From positions 1-32,017 of the forward strand of contig PWZL01000044.1 in assembly GCA_003567475.1 (NCBI GenBank): DNA of 32,017 bases, given 5' to 3'. Within the stretch, counting starts at the first letter, position 1; each line of letters starts with the position of its first letter. A program made the translations under genes and the position numbers. Shown one piece after another: positions 22,913-32,017 of the stretch. The notes beneath the pieces were generated by a model. That model was not told where the DNA came from. It searched no databases and saw only the letters and a program-made list of their open reading frames with translations. The DNA is from Gammaproteobacteria bacterium. Its GTDB lineage: Bacteria; Pseudomonadota; Gammaproteobacteria; Steroidobacterales; PWYM01.

Positions 22913-24021
22913 CCGTCTGCACCTTCCAGCCAGCCGACCACCCGCACGACCTGGCCTTCACCGAGATCCGCAGGGTTGGCGTTGACGATGACCTCGCCGG
23001 GGGCGAGACCTTCAATGATTTCCCGCCAGGTGCCGCGCGAGGGGCCGGTGACCACGGGGCGCCGCCGGAGGCGCTGGTCGTCATCGACGACCATGACGTG
23101 ACTGCCCTGGGTGCCCAGGCCGATGCTGCCCAGTGGCACGGCGAGCACGCCCTGCCGCCGCTCCACCACGACCTCCGCGCGCGCCAGGAACCCCAGGCGC
23201 AGGACCACGTCGTCGGGTGGCTCGAGCTCGACTTCCACGGTCACGAGCCGTGAGGGTCCTTCCGTCGCCGGCATGATGCGCCTGACGCGGCCGGGCAGCG
23301 GCGGGTGGCCGCGCAGCGCGTCGATGCGCACCGGGATGTCCATGCCCGGCGTGAGGCTCGCGACATCAAGCTCGGAGAATCCGAAGCGCACGACCAGCGT
23401 GGTGGTGTCGGCAATGGTCAGCAGGGACTGGTATTGGGAGACCGCTTCGCCCGGCTCGACCAGACGCTCGGTGACAATCCCGTCCAGCGTTGCTCGCAGC
23501 TCACCATAGGCCACCCGCGTCTCCCAGAGCTCGACCTCGGCACGGGTGCGTTCGAGCTGTGAGGCGGCGCGCTCGACGCTGGCGGTGTCGATCTGACCCC
23601 GCATGGCCAGCGCCTCCAGGCGCTCGAGGTTGGACGTCTCCTCGGTCAGCGCGGCCCGCACCCGTCGGAGTTCTGCACGCTGCTCGCGGACATCGATGAC
23701 GGCGACCTGCTGGCCCTGGCGAACGCGGTCGCCTTCCTCGACCTCCAGCTGCGAGATGATGCCGGAGGTGCGGGCCGCCAGGCGCACGCTGCGCAGGGGC
23801 TCGACGGTCCCGGACACCACGACACTGCGCGAGAGGTCCTGACGCTCGACCGCATAGGCCTGGACCGGCAGGGCGGGCCTGGCCTGGGGCCGTCCACCGC
23901 CCGGCGCGCCCCCTGAGGTCGATGGCGCGTCACTGCAGCCGACCAGCAGCAGGGCGAGGAGCAGTGCGAGTGCTGCCGAGACGATGGGCTGGCCGGCGGA
24001 CCGGCGGGCTGGTGCGTCCAT
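22909..24021 (-). CDS. RND periplasmic adaptor lipoprotein (MFP/HlyD family)
   Basis: The 370-residue product is a membrane-fusion adaptor. It has a lipoprotein signal with LLVGC and acylation site C29. A barrel-sandwich half VVSGTVEPLRSVRLAARTSGII comes next (around residues 68-90, quoted only as a landmark within the family pattern). EEGDRVRQGQQVAVID is the lipoyl turn. A coiled-coil hairpin spans about 115-165, and the second lipoyl half is LRATLDGIVTERLVEPGE. A beta-barrel and a membrane-proximal domain close the protein. It links the RND permease to an outer-membrane channel in the periplasm. It is the first gene of the two-gene operon, with stop and next start overlapping. ATG 24021 starts a long arginine-containing N-region before the hydrophobic helix; the alternative of a later start would shorten that region only. 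Confidence 0.94.
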   Translation of the reverse strand: MDAPARRSAGQPIVSAALALLLALLLVGCSDAPSTSGGAPGGGRPQARPALPVQAYAVERQDLSRSVVVSGTVEPLRSVRLAARTSGIISQLEVEEGDRVRQGQQVAVIDVREQRAELRRVRAALTEETSNLERLEALAMRGQIDTASVERAASQLERTRAEVELWETRVAYGELRATLDGIVTERLVEPGEAVSQYQSLLTIADTTTLVVRFGFSELDVASLTPGMDIPVRIDALRGHPPLPGRVRRIMPATEGPSRLVTVEVELEPPDDVVLRLGFLARAEVVVERRQGVLAVPLGSIGLGTQGSHVMVVDDDQRLRRRPVVTGPSRGTWREIIEGLAPGEVIVNANPADLGEGQVVRVVGWLEGADG

Positions 24022-24182
24022 GGCGATGTGGCTTACTCCCTGATCGTTATATTAGTGTTGTACGCTGCAAACACAGCCGTTGGATGTCGGCCGCGCGCCT
24101 GCGCCGTCCGCGCCCAACGTCCCATCGAAGTCCATAATGGCTGGACCGCCGTGCGCGGCGCCCAGCCCGAGGTCGCCCTCCA

Positions 24183-24929
24183 ATGACCCCACATAGGATA
24201 ATCCGTTTCACGGCCATGGTCTGGCTCGCTATCCTGCTCTCCGCCTGTGACACCCCGGAACCCCGCCCGCAGCCGCCGGCTGAGCCCCCGCTGTCCGAGC
24301 GCCCGCCCGTGTCTACGCTGCGCGCGACCGGCAACGAGCCGCCATGGTTGCTGCGGATCGACGAGACCACGGTGCAGTTGACGCTGGACTATGGCCAGCG
24401 CGTCCTCGAGGCCCCGTCACTGCCGGTCGAAGAGACGCCGGAGGGCCATCGCTGGCGTGGGGTCATCGAGGGCATGACCATTCAGGCCGTGGCCCGCGAG
24501 GAGGTCTGTCGGGACAGCATGACCGGGATGCCTCATCCGCTGAGCGTCTCGCTGCGGCTGGATGACGAACGGTGGGTCGGCTGTGGGGGCGATCCGCGGC
24601 GCCTGTTGCTCGGCGAGCCCTGGCAGGTCGAGACGATCGCGGGCGCTGCACCGGTCGAAGACGCCTCGGCCACCCTGCAGTTCGCAGCTGATGGTCGACT
24701 GTCCGGCAGCGGACCCTGCAATCGCTATACCGGGCCCTACACGCTCACCGGTGAGGGCCTCGGGATAGGGGATCTCGCCAGTACACTGATGGCCTGTACG
24801 CCGGCGAAGCTGGACCAGGAAGACACGTTCCACGGGCTGCTGCGCGAGGTCTATCGTTTCGACATCAACGCGTCCGGGGCCCTGGTGCTGCACGCGCCGG
24901 AGGGTCGGACGCTGATCGCCCGGCGCTGA
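24183..24929 (+). CDS. Lipoprotein with COG3650-like and META (HslJ-type) domains
   Basis: This 248-residue protein has a lipoprotein signal with LLSAC and acylation site C22, then a proline-rich linker. Residues about 47-140 match the COG3650-type envelope domain: RATGNEPPW near the start, VCRDSMTGMPHPLSV and WVGCGG near the end, with two cysteines that could form a disulfide. Residues about 145-248 form a META domain as in HslJ: LGEPWQVETI, the strongly typical GRLSGSGPCNRYTGPY, and LASTLMACTPAKLDQE. META proteins are linked to heat-shock-type stress and antibiotic resistance in some bacteria, but the biochemical role is unclear. ATG 24183 begins the signal directly; the Shine-Dalgarno is weak (GAGG about 10 bases upstream). 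It is divergent from the RND operon across a 161-base spacer. Confidence 0.88.
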   Translation: MTPHRIIRFTAMVWLAILLSACDTPEPRPQPPAEPPLSERPPVSTLRATGNEPPWLLRIDETTVQLTLDYGQRVLEAPSLPVEETPEGHRWRGVIEGMTIQAVAREEVCRDSMTGMPHPLSVSLRLDDERWVGCGGDPRRLLLGEPWQVETIAGAAPVEDASATLQFAADGRLSGSGPCNRYTGPYTLTGEGLGIGDLASTLMACTPAKLDQEDTFHGLLREVYRFDINASGALVLHAPEGRTLIARR

Positions 24930-24932
24930 GGC

Positions 24933-24962
24933 CCGGCGAGCCCGCCGCGGGCGTGGCGCCGG
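24933..24962. terminator. Nested hairpin between convergent genes
   Basis: Outer arms CCGGCG/CGCCGG enclose inner arms GCCCGC/GCGGGC. It fills the 34-base gap between the stops of the META lipoprotein gene and the DUF2237 gene and could terminate both, although no T tract is present. Confidence 0.45.
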
Positions 24963-24963
24963 C

Positions 24964-25356
24964 TCAGTGCGCGTCCAGCGCGTGGCGCCTGAGATCCTCC
25001 AGGCTGACGGCCGCCAGCGCGTTGCGGTGCGTGGCCGCGAGCACGACCTGGGGCGCGCAGCCCGCGTCCAGCGCCTCGCGCCAGCGAAGCGCACACAGGC
25101 ACCACTGGTCGCCCGGCTGCAGACCTGGGAAGCCGAATTCAGGACGGGGCGTCGAGAGATCATTGCCGCGGGCTTTCGAGAAGGCGAGGAAATCGGCCGT
25201 GACCCGCGCGCAGATCACGTGCAGGCCGAAGTCGTCGGGGCCGGTGTTGCAGCAGCCGTCGCGGTAAAAGCCGGTCATCGGTTCGCAGGAGCACGACGCG
25301 AGGGTCTCGCCGAGGACATTCAGCGGCGGCTCGCCGCCCGGGGGGCCTCCATCCAT
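24964..25356 (-). CDS. DUF2237 family protein
   Basis: A 130-residue protein with the hallmark sequence of DUF2237: LNVLGETLASCS, then MTGFYRDGCCNTGPDDFG, LHVICARVTADFLAFSKARGN, TPRPEFGFPGL and GDQWCLCALRW. Several cysteines are conserved across the family (CSCEP, GCCN, WCLC), suggesting metal binding or a structural disulfide, but no function is established that I know. ATG 25356 is chosen because GGAG lies 9 bases upstream and the family starts soon after; a longer cysteine-containing extension is possible but lies inside the promoter region. No signal peptide. It converges with the META lipoprotein gene and has its own predicted promoter. Confidence 0.9.
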   Translation of the reverse strand: MDGGPPGGEPPLNVLGETLASCSCEPMTGFYRDGCCNTGPDDFGLHVICARVTADFLAFSKARGNDLSTPRPEFGFPGLQPGDQWCLCALRWREALDAGCAPQVVLAATHRNALAAVSLEDLRRHALDAH

Positions 25357-25389
25357 CTGCACACACTCCACACTTCGGCAGGTGCACAA

Positions 25390-25418
25390 AGTATACGCGC
25401 CCCGCGCGCGGGCGTTAA
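25390..25418 (-). promoter_or_regulatory. Promoter of the DUF2237 gene
   Basis: On the minus strand TTAACG (4 of 6 to the -35, at 25413-25418) precedes TATACT (5 of 6 to the -10, at 25390-25395) by 17 bases, some 34 bases before the start codon. Confidence 0.55.
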
Positions 25419-25425
25419 AACGCCC
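25410..25425. promoter_or_regulatory. Perfect dyad overlapping the -35 of DUF2237
   Basis: GGGCGTT and AACGCCC are perfect 7-base arms around AA. The dyad covers the predicted -35, so it may be an operator; the regulator is unknown. The rest of the 223-base spacer up to the phosphatase stop shows nothing I can name. Confidence 0.35.
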
Positions 25426-25579
25426 CGTGCGACACGCTGCCGGTGGGGTTGGAGGTCACCGCAGGGCCGCCGGGGCGACAGTCTAAGCGTCTGACTGCAG
25501 GGCCACTATCGGCGCGAGCCGCAATAACTTTAACGACTGAATCGGGGCAGTTCGCTCAGATAGTCGGGCGTGGCGGGTG

Positions 25580-27637
25580 TCAGGCCCCGACCTTGCCTCC
25601 ATCGATGCGGCTGATCGCCAGCGTCGCCGAGCGTGGCCGGGTCGGCCCCCCGCCTGGCCAGTGCGAGGTCCACTCGCCGCGGACGAACTGCGGCCCGGTG
25701 GTGGTTTCGCCCGGATGCTGCACGTTGACGAACAGTGTCCGCTGATCCGGTGTGGCCACCACCCCGGTGATTTCCTGCCCGACCGGCCCGGTGAGAAAGC
25801 GTCGGATTTCGCCCGTTGCGGGATCGGCGCAGAGCATCTGGTTGTTGCCAAATACGGCATGCGCGCCACGATTCATCGACTCGTTGCTGATGTCGGTCTG
25901 GATCCATAGCCGGCCGTCGGGGTCGATCCACAGGCCGTCCGGCGCGGCGAAAATGTTGTCGTCGTCCAGCGGCCGGCCCTGCGCGCTACCGTGGGTGTGA
26001 TCCCCGCCGAAAACAAAGATATCCCAGCTGAAGCCCAGCGCCTCTTCGCCCTCGGTAGGCGAGGGCGTGTCCTCTCGCCAACGGATGATGTGGCCGAAGC
26101 GGTTGGGTCCGCGTGGATTGGCGGCGTCGGTGGCGGCCTCATCGCGACGTGTGTTGTTGGTGAGCGTGAAATACACCTCGCCGGTCTGCGGGTGTACGGC
26201 GCCCCATTCGGGTCTGTCCATCGGCGTCGCACCGACGCGGTCCGCCGCGGCACGGGCGTTGACCAGGACGTCTGCCTGGTCGTGAAAGCCGGCCGTGCGC
26301 GTGAGCCCGTTGCGCCCATGGACCAGGGGCAGCCAGCGTCCGCGTCCGCCGGCATCGAAGCGCGCGACATACAGCGTGCCATCGTCGAGCAGGTGCCCGC
26401 CGGCAGTCTCAGGATCGTAGGCGTTGCGGCTGACGTACTTGTAGATGTATTCGAAGCGGGCGTCGTCGCCCGAGTAGCCGACCAGGCGCCTGCCGGCCTC
26501 GGCCGGCTGGAAGACCATGCCTTCGTGCGCGAAACGCCCAAGCGCCGTGCGCTTGACCGGGACGCTGTCCGGGTCGTGCGGATCGATTTCGACGATCCAG
26601 CCGTAAGTATTGGGCTCGTTGCGGTAGTCGTCATGGGCCGTTTCGCCGCGTGGCGTGGCGTCAAAGCGTCTGCACTGCTCGTCGGCATCCTCTTCGGCGG
26701 TGACCGTGTGCCAGCCGGGAATGCTGTACCAGCCGAGTCTGCCGGGCGTGCTGCGCACGCCATAGCGGCTGTGCTCTCTTGGTGGCCGGGCCTCGCGATT
26801 GCAGAAGTAGTTCGCCCAGTTCTCTTCGCAGGCGAGATAGGTCCCCCAGGGCGTCACGCCGTGGGCGCAGTTGTTCATGGTGCCGCGCGCCCAGGTGCCG
26901 TCCGGGCTGTAGTGGGTCTGCAGCAGCGGGTGGCCCGCGGCCGGCCCGCTGATGCGCATCGGCGTCATGGCCGTGATGCGTCGGTTGCGCGGGCTTCGCA
27001 GCGCGCTCCATTGACCCAGGGAATCGCGTCGGATCTCCACCACGGCCACGCCATGCGCCGCCATCTCCTTCTGGACCTGCTCGCGTGGACGCGGCGCCGT
27101 GAGTACCGGCCCTTTCGGGTGCAGGAACAGCCAGTCGACGTACTCGTGGTTCATGACCAGCAGGCCCTCGTCCGAGCGCAGCTGGCCCTCCTCGTCGCGC
27201 GCCGGGAAGAAATGCATGCCGTCATGATTCATGCCCATCTGCTGGGCCTGGTCCTCGGCGGTGTTGCTCGCATCGAGCGGATCGAAGGTCGGATAACGGC
27301 CGGTGATCGGCTCACCCCAGGGCAGGATCACCTGCACCCGGTAGCCCTCCGGCACCACGACCGTATCGGCCTCGCTGGTCGGGATGGCCTTGAAGCCCAG
27401 CAACCCGCTGGCCTGGCCCCGGGGGGGCTGCGTCTCGGCGAAGGCGCCGGCGCCGGGGCTCAGCATCATCGCGACGGCCGCGCCCAGCCCGCCGCGCAGA
27501 AAGCCGCGCCGGGCCAGCCGGGCGTCTTCCAGAATCTCCGCGAAGGGGCGGGAATGCAGAGGGTTGCAGATCGGGTCATCGTCTTCGCTGTGGCGGGCGC
27601 GGGCGAGCAGCGTCGAGTCTTGCGGGAATACAGACAT
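25580..27637 (-). CDS. phoX: PhoX-family alkaline phosphatase (DUF839), Tat-exported
   Basis: The 685-residue product fits the PhoX family of Ca2+/Fe3+-dependent phosphatases that release phosphate from organic esters outside the cytoplasm. A twin-arginine signal RRGFLRG lies at residues 43-49, followed by a hydrophobic stretch and AFA. The iron-ligand cysteine motif is C270 in YLACEENWANYF. Further family stretches are MNHEYVDW, PWGEPITGR, YSGDDARFEYIYKYVS, NGLTRTAGFHDQADVLV and FAAPDGLWIDPDGRLWIQTD. Folding and cofactor loading before Tat export fit the metal centre. The 42 residues before the twin arginines are long but usual for this group. I see no clear Pho box in the 139 bases upstream, so phosphate control is not shown. 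Confidence 0.93.
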   Translation of the reverse strand: MSVFPQDSTLLARARHSEDDDPICNPLHSRPFAEILEDARLARRGFLRGGLGAAVAMMLSPGAGAFAETQPPRGQASGLLGFKAIPTSEADTVVVPEGYRVQVILPWGEPITGRYPTFDPLDASNTAEDQAQQMGMNHDGMHFFPARDEEGQLRSDEGLLVMNHEYVDWLFLHPKGPVLTAPRPREQVQKEMAAHGVAVVEIRRDSLGQWSALRSPRNRRITAMTPMRISGPAAGHPLLQTHYSPDGTWARGTMNNCAHGVTPWGTYLACEENWANYFCNREARPPREHSRYGVRSTPGRLGWYSIPGWHTVTAEEDADEQCRRFDATPRGETAHDDYRNEPNTYGWIVEIDPHDPDSVPVKRTALGRFAHEGMVFQPAEAGRRLVGYSGDDARFEYIYKYVSRNAYDPETAGGHLLDDGTLYVARFDAGGRGRWLPLVHGRNGLTRTAGFHDQADVLVNARAAADRVGATPMDRPEWGAVHPQTGEVYFTLTNNTRRDEAATDAANPRGPNRFGHIIRWREDTPSPTEGEEALGFSWDIFVFGGDHTHGSAQGRPLDDDNIFAAPDGLWIDPDGRLWIQTDISNESMNRGAHAVFGNNQMLCADPATGEIRRFLTGPVGQEITGVVATPDQRTLFVNVQHPGETTTGPQFVRGEWTSHWPGGGPTRPRSATLAISRIDGGKVGA

Positions 27638-27776
27638 GCCGGACGGTATCCATTGGGCGGCGCCATGCCGCAGCCGTGAGTTGAGGCGGTAAAGATACCA
27701 GCGCGGGTATTACATTGGGGTTAAAGCCGTCACGTGAAGGCGGCATCGGCGCCATGGTGTACGCCGGAGCAACGCC

Positions 27777-28534
27777 TCAGTCGCGCAGGCGATAGCCGGT
27801 GCGGAAGATCCATGCCACCACGGCGAGCGCCACGGCGAGAAACAGGGTGATCATTGTCAGACTCACCCCGACGCTGACGTCGCTGGTGCCGAAGAAGCTC
27901 CAGCGGAAGGCACTGACCAGGTAGAACACCGGGTTGAACAGGGTCACCGTCTGCCAGACCGGTGGCAGCATGTCGATCGAGTAGAACGTGCCCCCGAGGA
28001 ACACCAGCGGCAGGACCACGAGAGTCGGCACGAAGCCGAGTTTCTCGAAACCGTCCGCCCAGATGCCGACGATGAACCCGAGCAGGCTGAAGGTCACCGC
28101 GGTGAGGATCAGAAACAGCAGCATGAACACCGGGTGGGCGATCTGGTAATCGACGAACAGCGTGGCGGTGGCCAGCACCAGCAGGCCGAGGATCACCGAC
28201 TTGGTGGCCGCCGCGCCCACGTAACCGGTGACCACTTCGAACGCCGACACCGGCGCGGCGAGCACCTCGTAGATGGTGCCGGAGAATTTCGGGAAATAAA
28301 TGCCGAACGAGGCGTTCTGGGTGCTCTGCGTCAGCACCAGCAGCATGATCAGTCCCGGGACGATGAAAGCCCCGTAGCCGACCCCTTCGATCTGGTCGAT
28401 ACGCCCGCCGATCGCGGCCCCGAAGACGACGAAGTACAGGCAGGTGGTCACCACCGGAGAGATGATGCTCTGTGCCAGGGTGCGAAACATGCGGGCCATC
28501 TCGAAGGTGTAGATGGCGCGGACACCGATCAGGT

Positions 28535-28538
<4 letters not shown>
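27777..28538 (-). CDS. ABC-2 type exporter permease (YadH-like)
   Basis: A 253-residue integral membrane protein with six predicted helices and the ABC-2 pattern: an amphipathic N-terminus ([19 protein letters not shown]), [15 protein letters not shown] in the second helix region, the coupling-loop stretch [19 protein letters not shown], and [21 protein letters not shown] with the conserved F-L-x-G-x-x-Y/F element, then [14 protein letters not shown]. It pairs with the ATPase gene upstream, whose stop overlaps its start by 4 bases. Close relatives in enterobacteria are YadH-type permeases, whose substrate is not settled. Direction is export, inferred from the family. ATG 28538 is the only start that fits. 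Confidence 0.93.
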
Positions 28539-29509
<971 letters not shown>

Positions 29510-29547
29510 CCTTTCCCTCGGGCAGTCTGGGCGGGGCAAGGGGCTGG

Positions 29548-29576
29548 ATGATACGGCTCTGCCCGCAGCATCTCCA
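29548..29576 (-). promoter_or_regulatory. Promoter of the ABC exporter operon
   Basis: On the minus strand TGGAGA (4 of 6 to the -35) and TATCAT (5 of 6 to the -10, at 29548-29553) are spaced by 17 bases in the 103-base divergent gap. Confidence 0.4.
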
Positions 29577-29598
29577 GCCGCGCGTCTGCGCGCTGGTC

Positions 29599-29604
29599 TA
29601 TCAT
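29599..29604 (+). promoter_or_regulatory. -10 element directly before the DUF457 gene
   Basis: TATCAT (5 of 6) ends 8 bases before ATG 29613, so if used the transcript would be essentially leaderless. No -35 is recognisable. Confidence 0.3.
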
Positions 29605-29612
29605 CGAGAGCC

Positions 29613-30779
29613 ATGGACCCCATCGCCCACGCGTTCAGCGGCAGCGCAGCCGCCGCCGCCGGCCTGCGCCGGATCACCCCGCTGGCGACGGCGGCGCTGG
29701 TGCTGGGCGCGGTGGCGCCGGACATCGATGCGCTGTGGCTGTTCGGTGACGAGTTCGCCGCACTGGCCCACCGGCGGGGTCTGACTCACGGGATTGCCGC
29801 GGTGTTCGTGCTGCCACTGTTCATCGTCCCGCTGCTGCTGTGCTGGGATCACCGCGTACGCCGGGCGCGGGATCCGCTGGCGCCGCCAGCGCGGCCGCTG
29901 GCGCTGTATGCGCTGGCCGCTGCGGCTGTCGCTCTGCACCTTGGCTTCGACTGGCTCAACAATTATGGCGTGCGCCTGCTCATGCCGTTCGACGGGCGCT
30001 GGTTTTATGGTGATGCGCTGTTTGTCATCGATCCCTGGCTGTGGCTGCTGCTCGGCGGGGTGAGTTTCGTGGCCTGGTCGGCGCGCACACCGGCGCTGGC
30101 TGCCTGGGCCGCGCTGTGGCTGGCGCTGACGTGGCCGGTATTCGCGAGCGATCTCGTCGGCGCGTCGGTACGGACGCTGTGGGTTGTCGGCCTGGTCGGT
30201 ATCGTGGTCCTTCGCTGGCGCCTCGGGAAGCGGGCTGATGTCCGCACGCCAGGCGCTCAAGGGGCGTCTGCAGGTTCTTCGGCCCGCGTGACGCGGGTTC
30301 GGGAGAGGCTGGCGCGCGCGGGGGTGGTGCTGGCCGCGGCCTACGTGCTGCTGGCGGTGGCGGTCAACGCGCCCGCCCGCCGCGAAATCGCAGCGACGCT
30401 TGCCAGCGAGGCGGTCGGGGCGTCAGGACAGATCATGGTCGCGCCGGTGCCGGGCCGCCCGCTGGCTGGATTCGTGGTCGTCGAGACGGATGCCGGCTAC
30501 ATGCTGGGCGACTGGCACTGGCGCGCCCGTCCGCGGTTTTCGTTGCGGGAGAACGCGCTGCCGACGCAGTTCGAGCGCGCCGAAGTCGCCGCCGCCGCGC
30601 AGACGCAACAGGCCCGCGATTTCCTGGCATGGTCGCGCTTTCCGTACGCCGAGGTGGAGGCCGAGGGCGAGGTCGTGCGGGTGCACTTCCACGATGCGCG
30701 CTACGCCGGTGGTCGTGGTGGCATCCGCGGGCCGCGCATCCGGCTCGCGCGAGACACGCTCCGAGAGCTACCCCGCTGA
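29613..30779 (+). CDS. Membrane-bound metal-dependent hydrolase (YdjM/DUF457 family)
   Basis: The 388-residue protein belongs to the YdjM/YbcI-type group annotated as inner-membrane metal-dependent hydrolases. The N-terminal signature has PIAHAFSG, then APDIDAL, the histidine motif HRRGLTHG and later [11 protein letters not shown] with a DGRWFYGD stretch; these His/Asp residues would bind a metal at the membrane. About six helices occupy residues 20-250. A soluble C-terminal part of some 130 residues follows, containing [11 protein letters not shown] and [13 protein letters not shown], and probably lies on the outer face. ATG 29613 is preferred because the signature starts there; the frame continues upstream without a start that fits. 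The substrate is unknown. It precedes cfa on the same strand by 165 bases. Confidence 0.88.
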   Translation: MDPIAHAFSGSAAAAAGLRRITPLATAALVLGAVAPDIDALWLFGDEFAALAHRRGLTHGIAAVFVLPLFIVPLLLCWDHRVRRARDPLAPPARPLALYALAAAAVALHLGFDWLNNYGVRLLMPFDGRWFYGDALFVIDPWLWLLLGGVSFVAWSARTPALAAWAALWLALTWPVFASDLVGASVRTLWVVGLVGIVVLRWRLGKRADVRTPGAQGASAGSSARVTRVRERLARAGVVLAAAYVLLAVAVNAPARREIAATLASEAVGASGQIMVAPVPGRPLAGFVVVETDAGYMLGDWHWRARPRFSLRENALPTQFERAEVAAAAQTQQARDFLAWSRFPYAEVEAEGEVVRVHFHDARYAGGRGGIRGPRIRLARDTLRELPR

Positions 30780-30944
30780 GCGTTGCGTCTCGATCCAGTG
30801 ACGCATCCGCGCCTCCAGCGCGGCCGGTGCTGCGCACGTTTAGCGCGGGGCGCCCGGGGGCGTGGCTTGCAGGGCGACAGCGTTTTGGCGACCATGCTTA
30901 AAAGACCGGCCATGGTGTGCGGCCGGAAAGGGGGGCCGTCGCGC

Positions 30945-32017
30945 ATGTCAGCGCGAGAGCGAGTCGTCTCCCTGCTCGGGGAGGCAGGCGTCGAGGTCGG
31001 GGGCACCCGGCCCTGGGACCTCGTTGTGCATGACGATCGTCTTTACGATCGGGTGTTCGGCGGTGGATCGCTGGCCGTCGGCGAGGCCTACATGGACCGC
31101 TGGTGGGACGCTGAGCGTCTCGATGAGTGCTTCACCCGGGTCCACCGCGCGCGGCTGGACCGGCGTCTGCGCACCCTCCCGATGCTCGTACAGATGCTGG
31201 TCAGTCGTCTGTTCAACGCCCAGAGTCGCCGCCGCTCGCGACGCGTGGCAGAGCAGCATTACGACCTCTCCACGCCGCTCTACGAGGCCATGCTCGGGCC
31301 CACCATGCAGTACACCTGTGCCTATTACGGGCCTGCAGGCGAGCTGCGTTCTCTGGATGAGGCGCAGTGGGCCAAGCTCGAGCTTGTCGCCCGCAAGCTG
31401 CATCTCGAACCCGGCATGACCGTGCTCGAGCTCGGGGGTGGCTTCGGTGAACTTGCCCGTCACCTGGCCGCTGAACACGGCTGCCGCGTCGTCAGCTACA
31501 ACATCAGTCGCGAGCAGGTCGCGTTCGGCAAGGCCCGCTGCAAGGAGCTGCCGGTGGAGTTCCGGTTGGCCGATTATCGCGATGCCGCCGCAGACAGCAC
31601 ACACTACGACCGCGTTGTCAGCGTCGGCCTGATGGAGCATGTCGGCCCGGACAACTATCGCGGGTTCTTCGAGCTGGCCGCCTCACGGCTCGCCCCCGGC
31701 GGCCTCGCGCTGGTCCACACCATCGGTGGGCGCATCAGCAAGCGCGCCACCGATCCGTGGATCGCGAAATACATCTTCCCCGGCGGGGTGATTCCCTCGG
31801 CCCGCCAGCTGACGGCAGCCATGGAGGGGCTGTTCGTGCTAGAGGACTGGCACAATTTCGGACCGGACTACGACCGCACGCTGATGGCCTGGGAGGCAAA
31901 TTTCCTCGCCGCCTGGCCGGAGCTCAGGCGCGACGGCAACTTCGACGAGCGGTTCTATCGTATGTGGCGCTATTACCTGAACAGCTGCGCGGGGGCGTTT
32001 CGCGCGCGCACGCTCAA
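30945..32017 (+). CDS. cfa: Cyclopropane-fatty-acyl-phospholipid synthase (3' end outside window)
   Basis: The frame is open to the window edge and aligns throughout with E. coli Cfa, from GGTRPWDLVVHDD near the N-terminus to NSCAGAFRAR near the C-terminus; only about 20 residues should be missing. Cfa methylates the double bond of membrane phospholipid acyl chains with S-adenosylmethionine, giving cyclopropane acids that protect against acid and stationary-phase stress. Visible motifs: the short N-terminal lid domain with GEAYMDRWWD, HYDLS, MQYTCAYY, the SAM-binding VLELGGGFG (E. coli LDIGCGWG), MEHVG and HTIG, DWHNFGPDYDRTLMAW. ATG 30945 has AAGGGGGG 9 bases upstream and is preferred; ATG 30894 would add 17 residues, and E. 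coli Cfa also has a short N-terminal extension. No frameshift is seen. Confidence 0.95.
   Translation, partial: MSARERVVSLLGEAGVEVGGTRPWDLVVHDDRLYDRVFGGGSLAVGEAYMDRWWDAERLDECFTRVHRARLDRRLRTLPMLVQMLVSRLFNAQSRRRSRRVAEQHYDLSTPLYEAMLGPTMQYTCAYYGPAGELRSLDEAQWAKLELVARKLHLEPGMTVLELGGGFGELARHLAAEHGCRVVSYNISREQVAFGKARCKELPVEFRLADYRDAAADSTHYDRVVSVGLMEHVGPDNYRGFFELAASRLAPGGLALVHTIGGRISKRATDPWIAKYIFPGGVIPSARQLTAAMEGLFVLEDWHNFGPDYDRTLMAWEANFLAAWPELRRDGNFDERFYRMWRYYLNSCAGAFRARTL

Noticed and set aside
24043-24056. A second Zur-like half site (ATCGTTATATTAG) upstream of the RND adaptor gene, sharing nine bases with the real operator region.
   Set aside because: Only the left half matches; the right half agrees at two of six positions. 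On the minus strand the A/T stretch reads as an ordinary -10 (TATAAC), which explains it better.
24055-24074. Imperfect inverted repeat GTGTT...AACAC upstream of the RND operon as a TetR-type operator.
   Set aside because: Only the five outer bases of each arm pair and no regulator gene is adjacent; this is close to chance.
27638-27776. Search for a Pho box upstream of phoX.
   Set aside because: No pair of CTGTCAT-like direct repeats with 11-base periodicity was found by eye, so phosphate control is not claimed.
30768-30842. A short minus-strand frame downstream of the DUF457 gene with a protein-like tail ([17 protein letters not shown]).
   Set aside because: It is only about 24 codons after an in-frame stop and has no plausible start or ribosome-binding site. 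It could be a gene remnant but is too short to support.

Overview
The window is dense, GC-rich bacterial chromosome (roughly two-thirds G+C by eye) with short intergenic gaps and no gene-free stretch over 300 bases. Gene content (YchF, elongator-type tRNA-CAU, Cfa, PhoX, RND efflux, EAL protein, COG0523/DUF1826 pair) and promoter style fit a free-living Gammaproteobacterium, perhaps of the Ectothiorhodospiraceae or Nevskiales/Salinisphaerales kind. That placement is inference; no rRNA or other strong taxonomic marker is present. I see no phage, transposase, integrase or CRISPR array.

Bases 1-5847 hold a catabolic block: the tail of an AMP-forming acyl-CoA synthetase, a carotenoid-oxygenase-family dioxygenase, an aldehyde dehydrogenase, a DsbA-fold (2-hydroxychromene-2-carboxylate isomerase-like) protein and a family III CoA-transferase, all on + and closely spaced. 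A 2,4-dienoyl-CoA-reductase-like SDR lies convergent on -. Read together, they suggest oxidative cleavage of an olefin, oxidation of the aldehyde, CoA activation and beta-oxidation of an unsaturated acid.

Bases 5848-11440 hold ychF with its own promoter, then on - a glutamate dehydrogenase followed 14 bp later by a P2-type cation ATPase with altered ion ligands, then a tRNA with a clear promoter. Bases 11474-17634 hold mostly - strand envelope or exported functions: an EAL phosphodiesterase, an M19 dipeptidase, an S9 prolyl-oligopeptidase-like enzyme and an OmpA-C protein. A small probable zinc-binding protein sits on +.

Bases 17747-19706 are the most striking part. A perfect Zur-type operator (GTTATACTATAAC) overlaps the -10 of a two-gene operon, DUF1826 then a COG0523 GTPase. 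The DUF1826 protein carries an HxD...H...R pattern typical of Fe(II)/2-oxoglutarate oxygenases.

Bases 19730-24021 encode an RND pump and its lipoprotein adaptor, with no outer-membrane channel nearby. The rest holds a COG3650+META lipoprotein, a DUF2237 protein, a Tat-exported PhoX phosphatase, an ABC-2 exporter pair, a DUF457 membrane protein and a cyclopropane fatty acid synthase that runs off the right edge.
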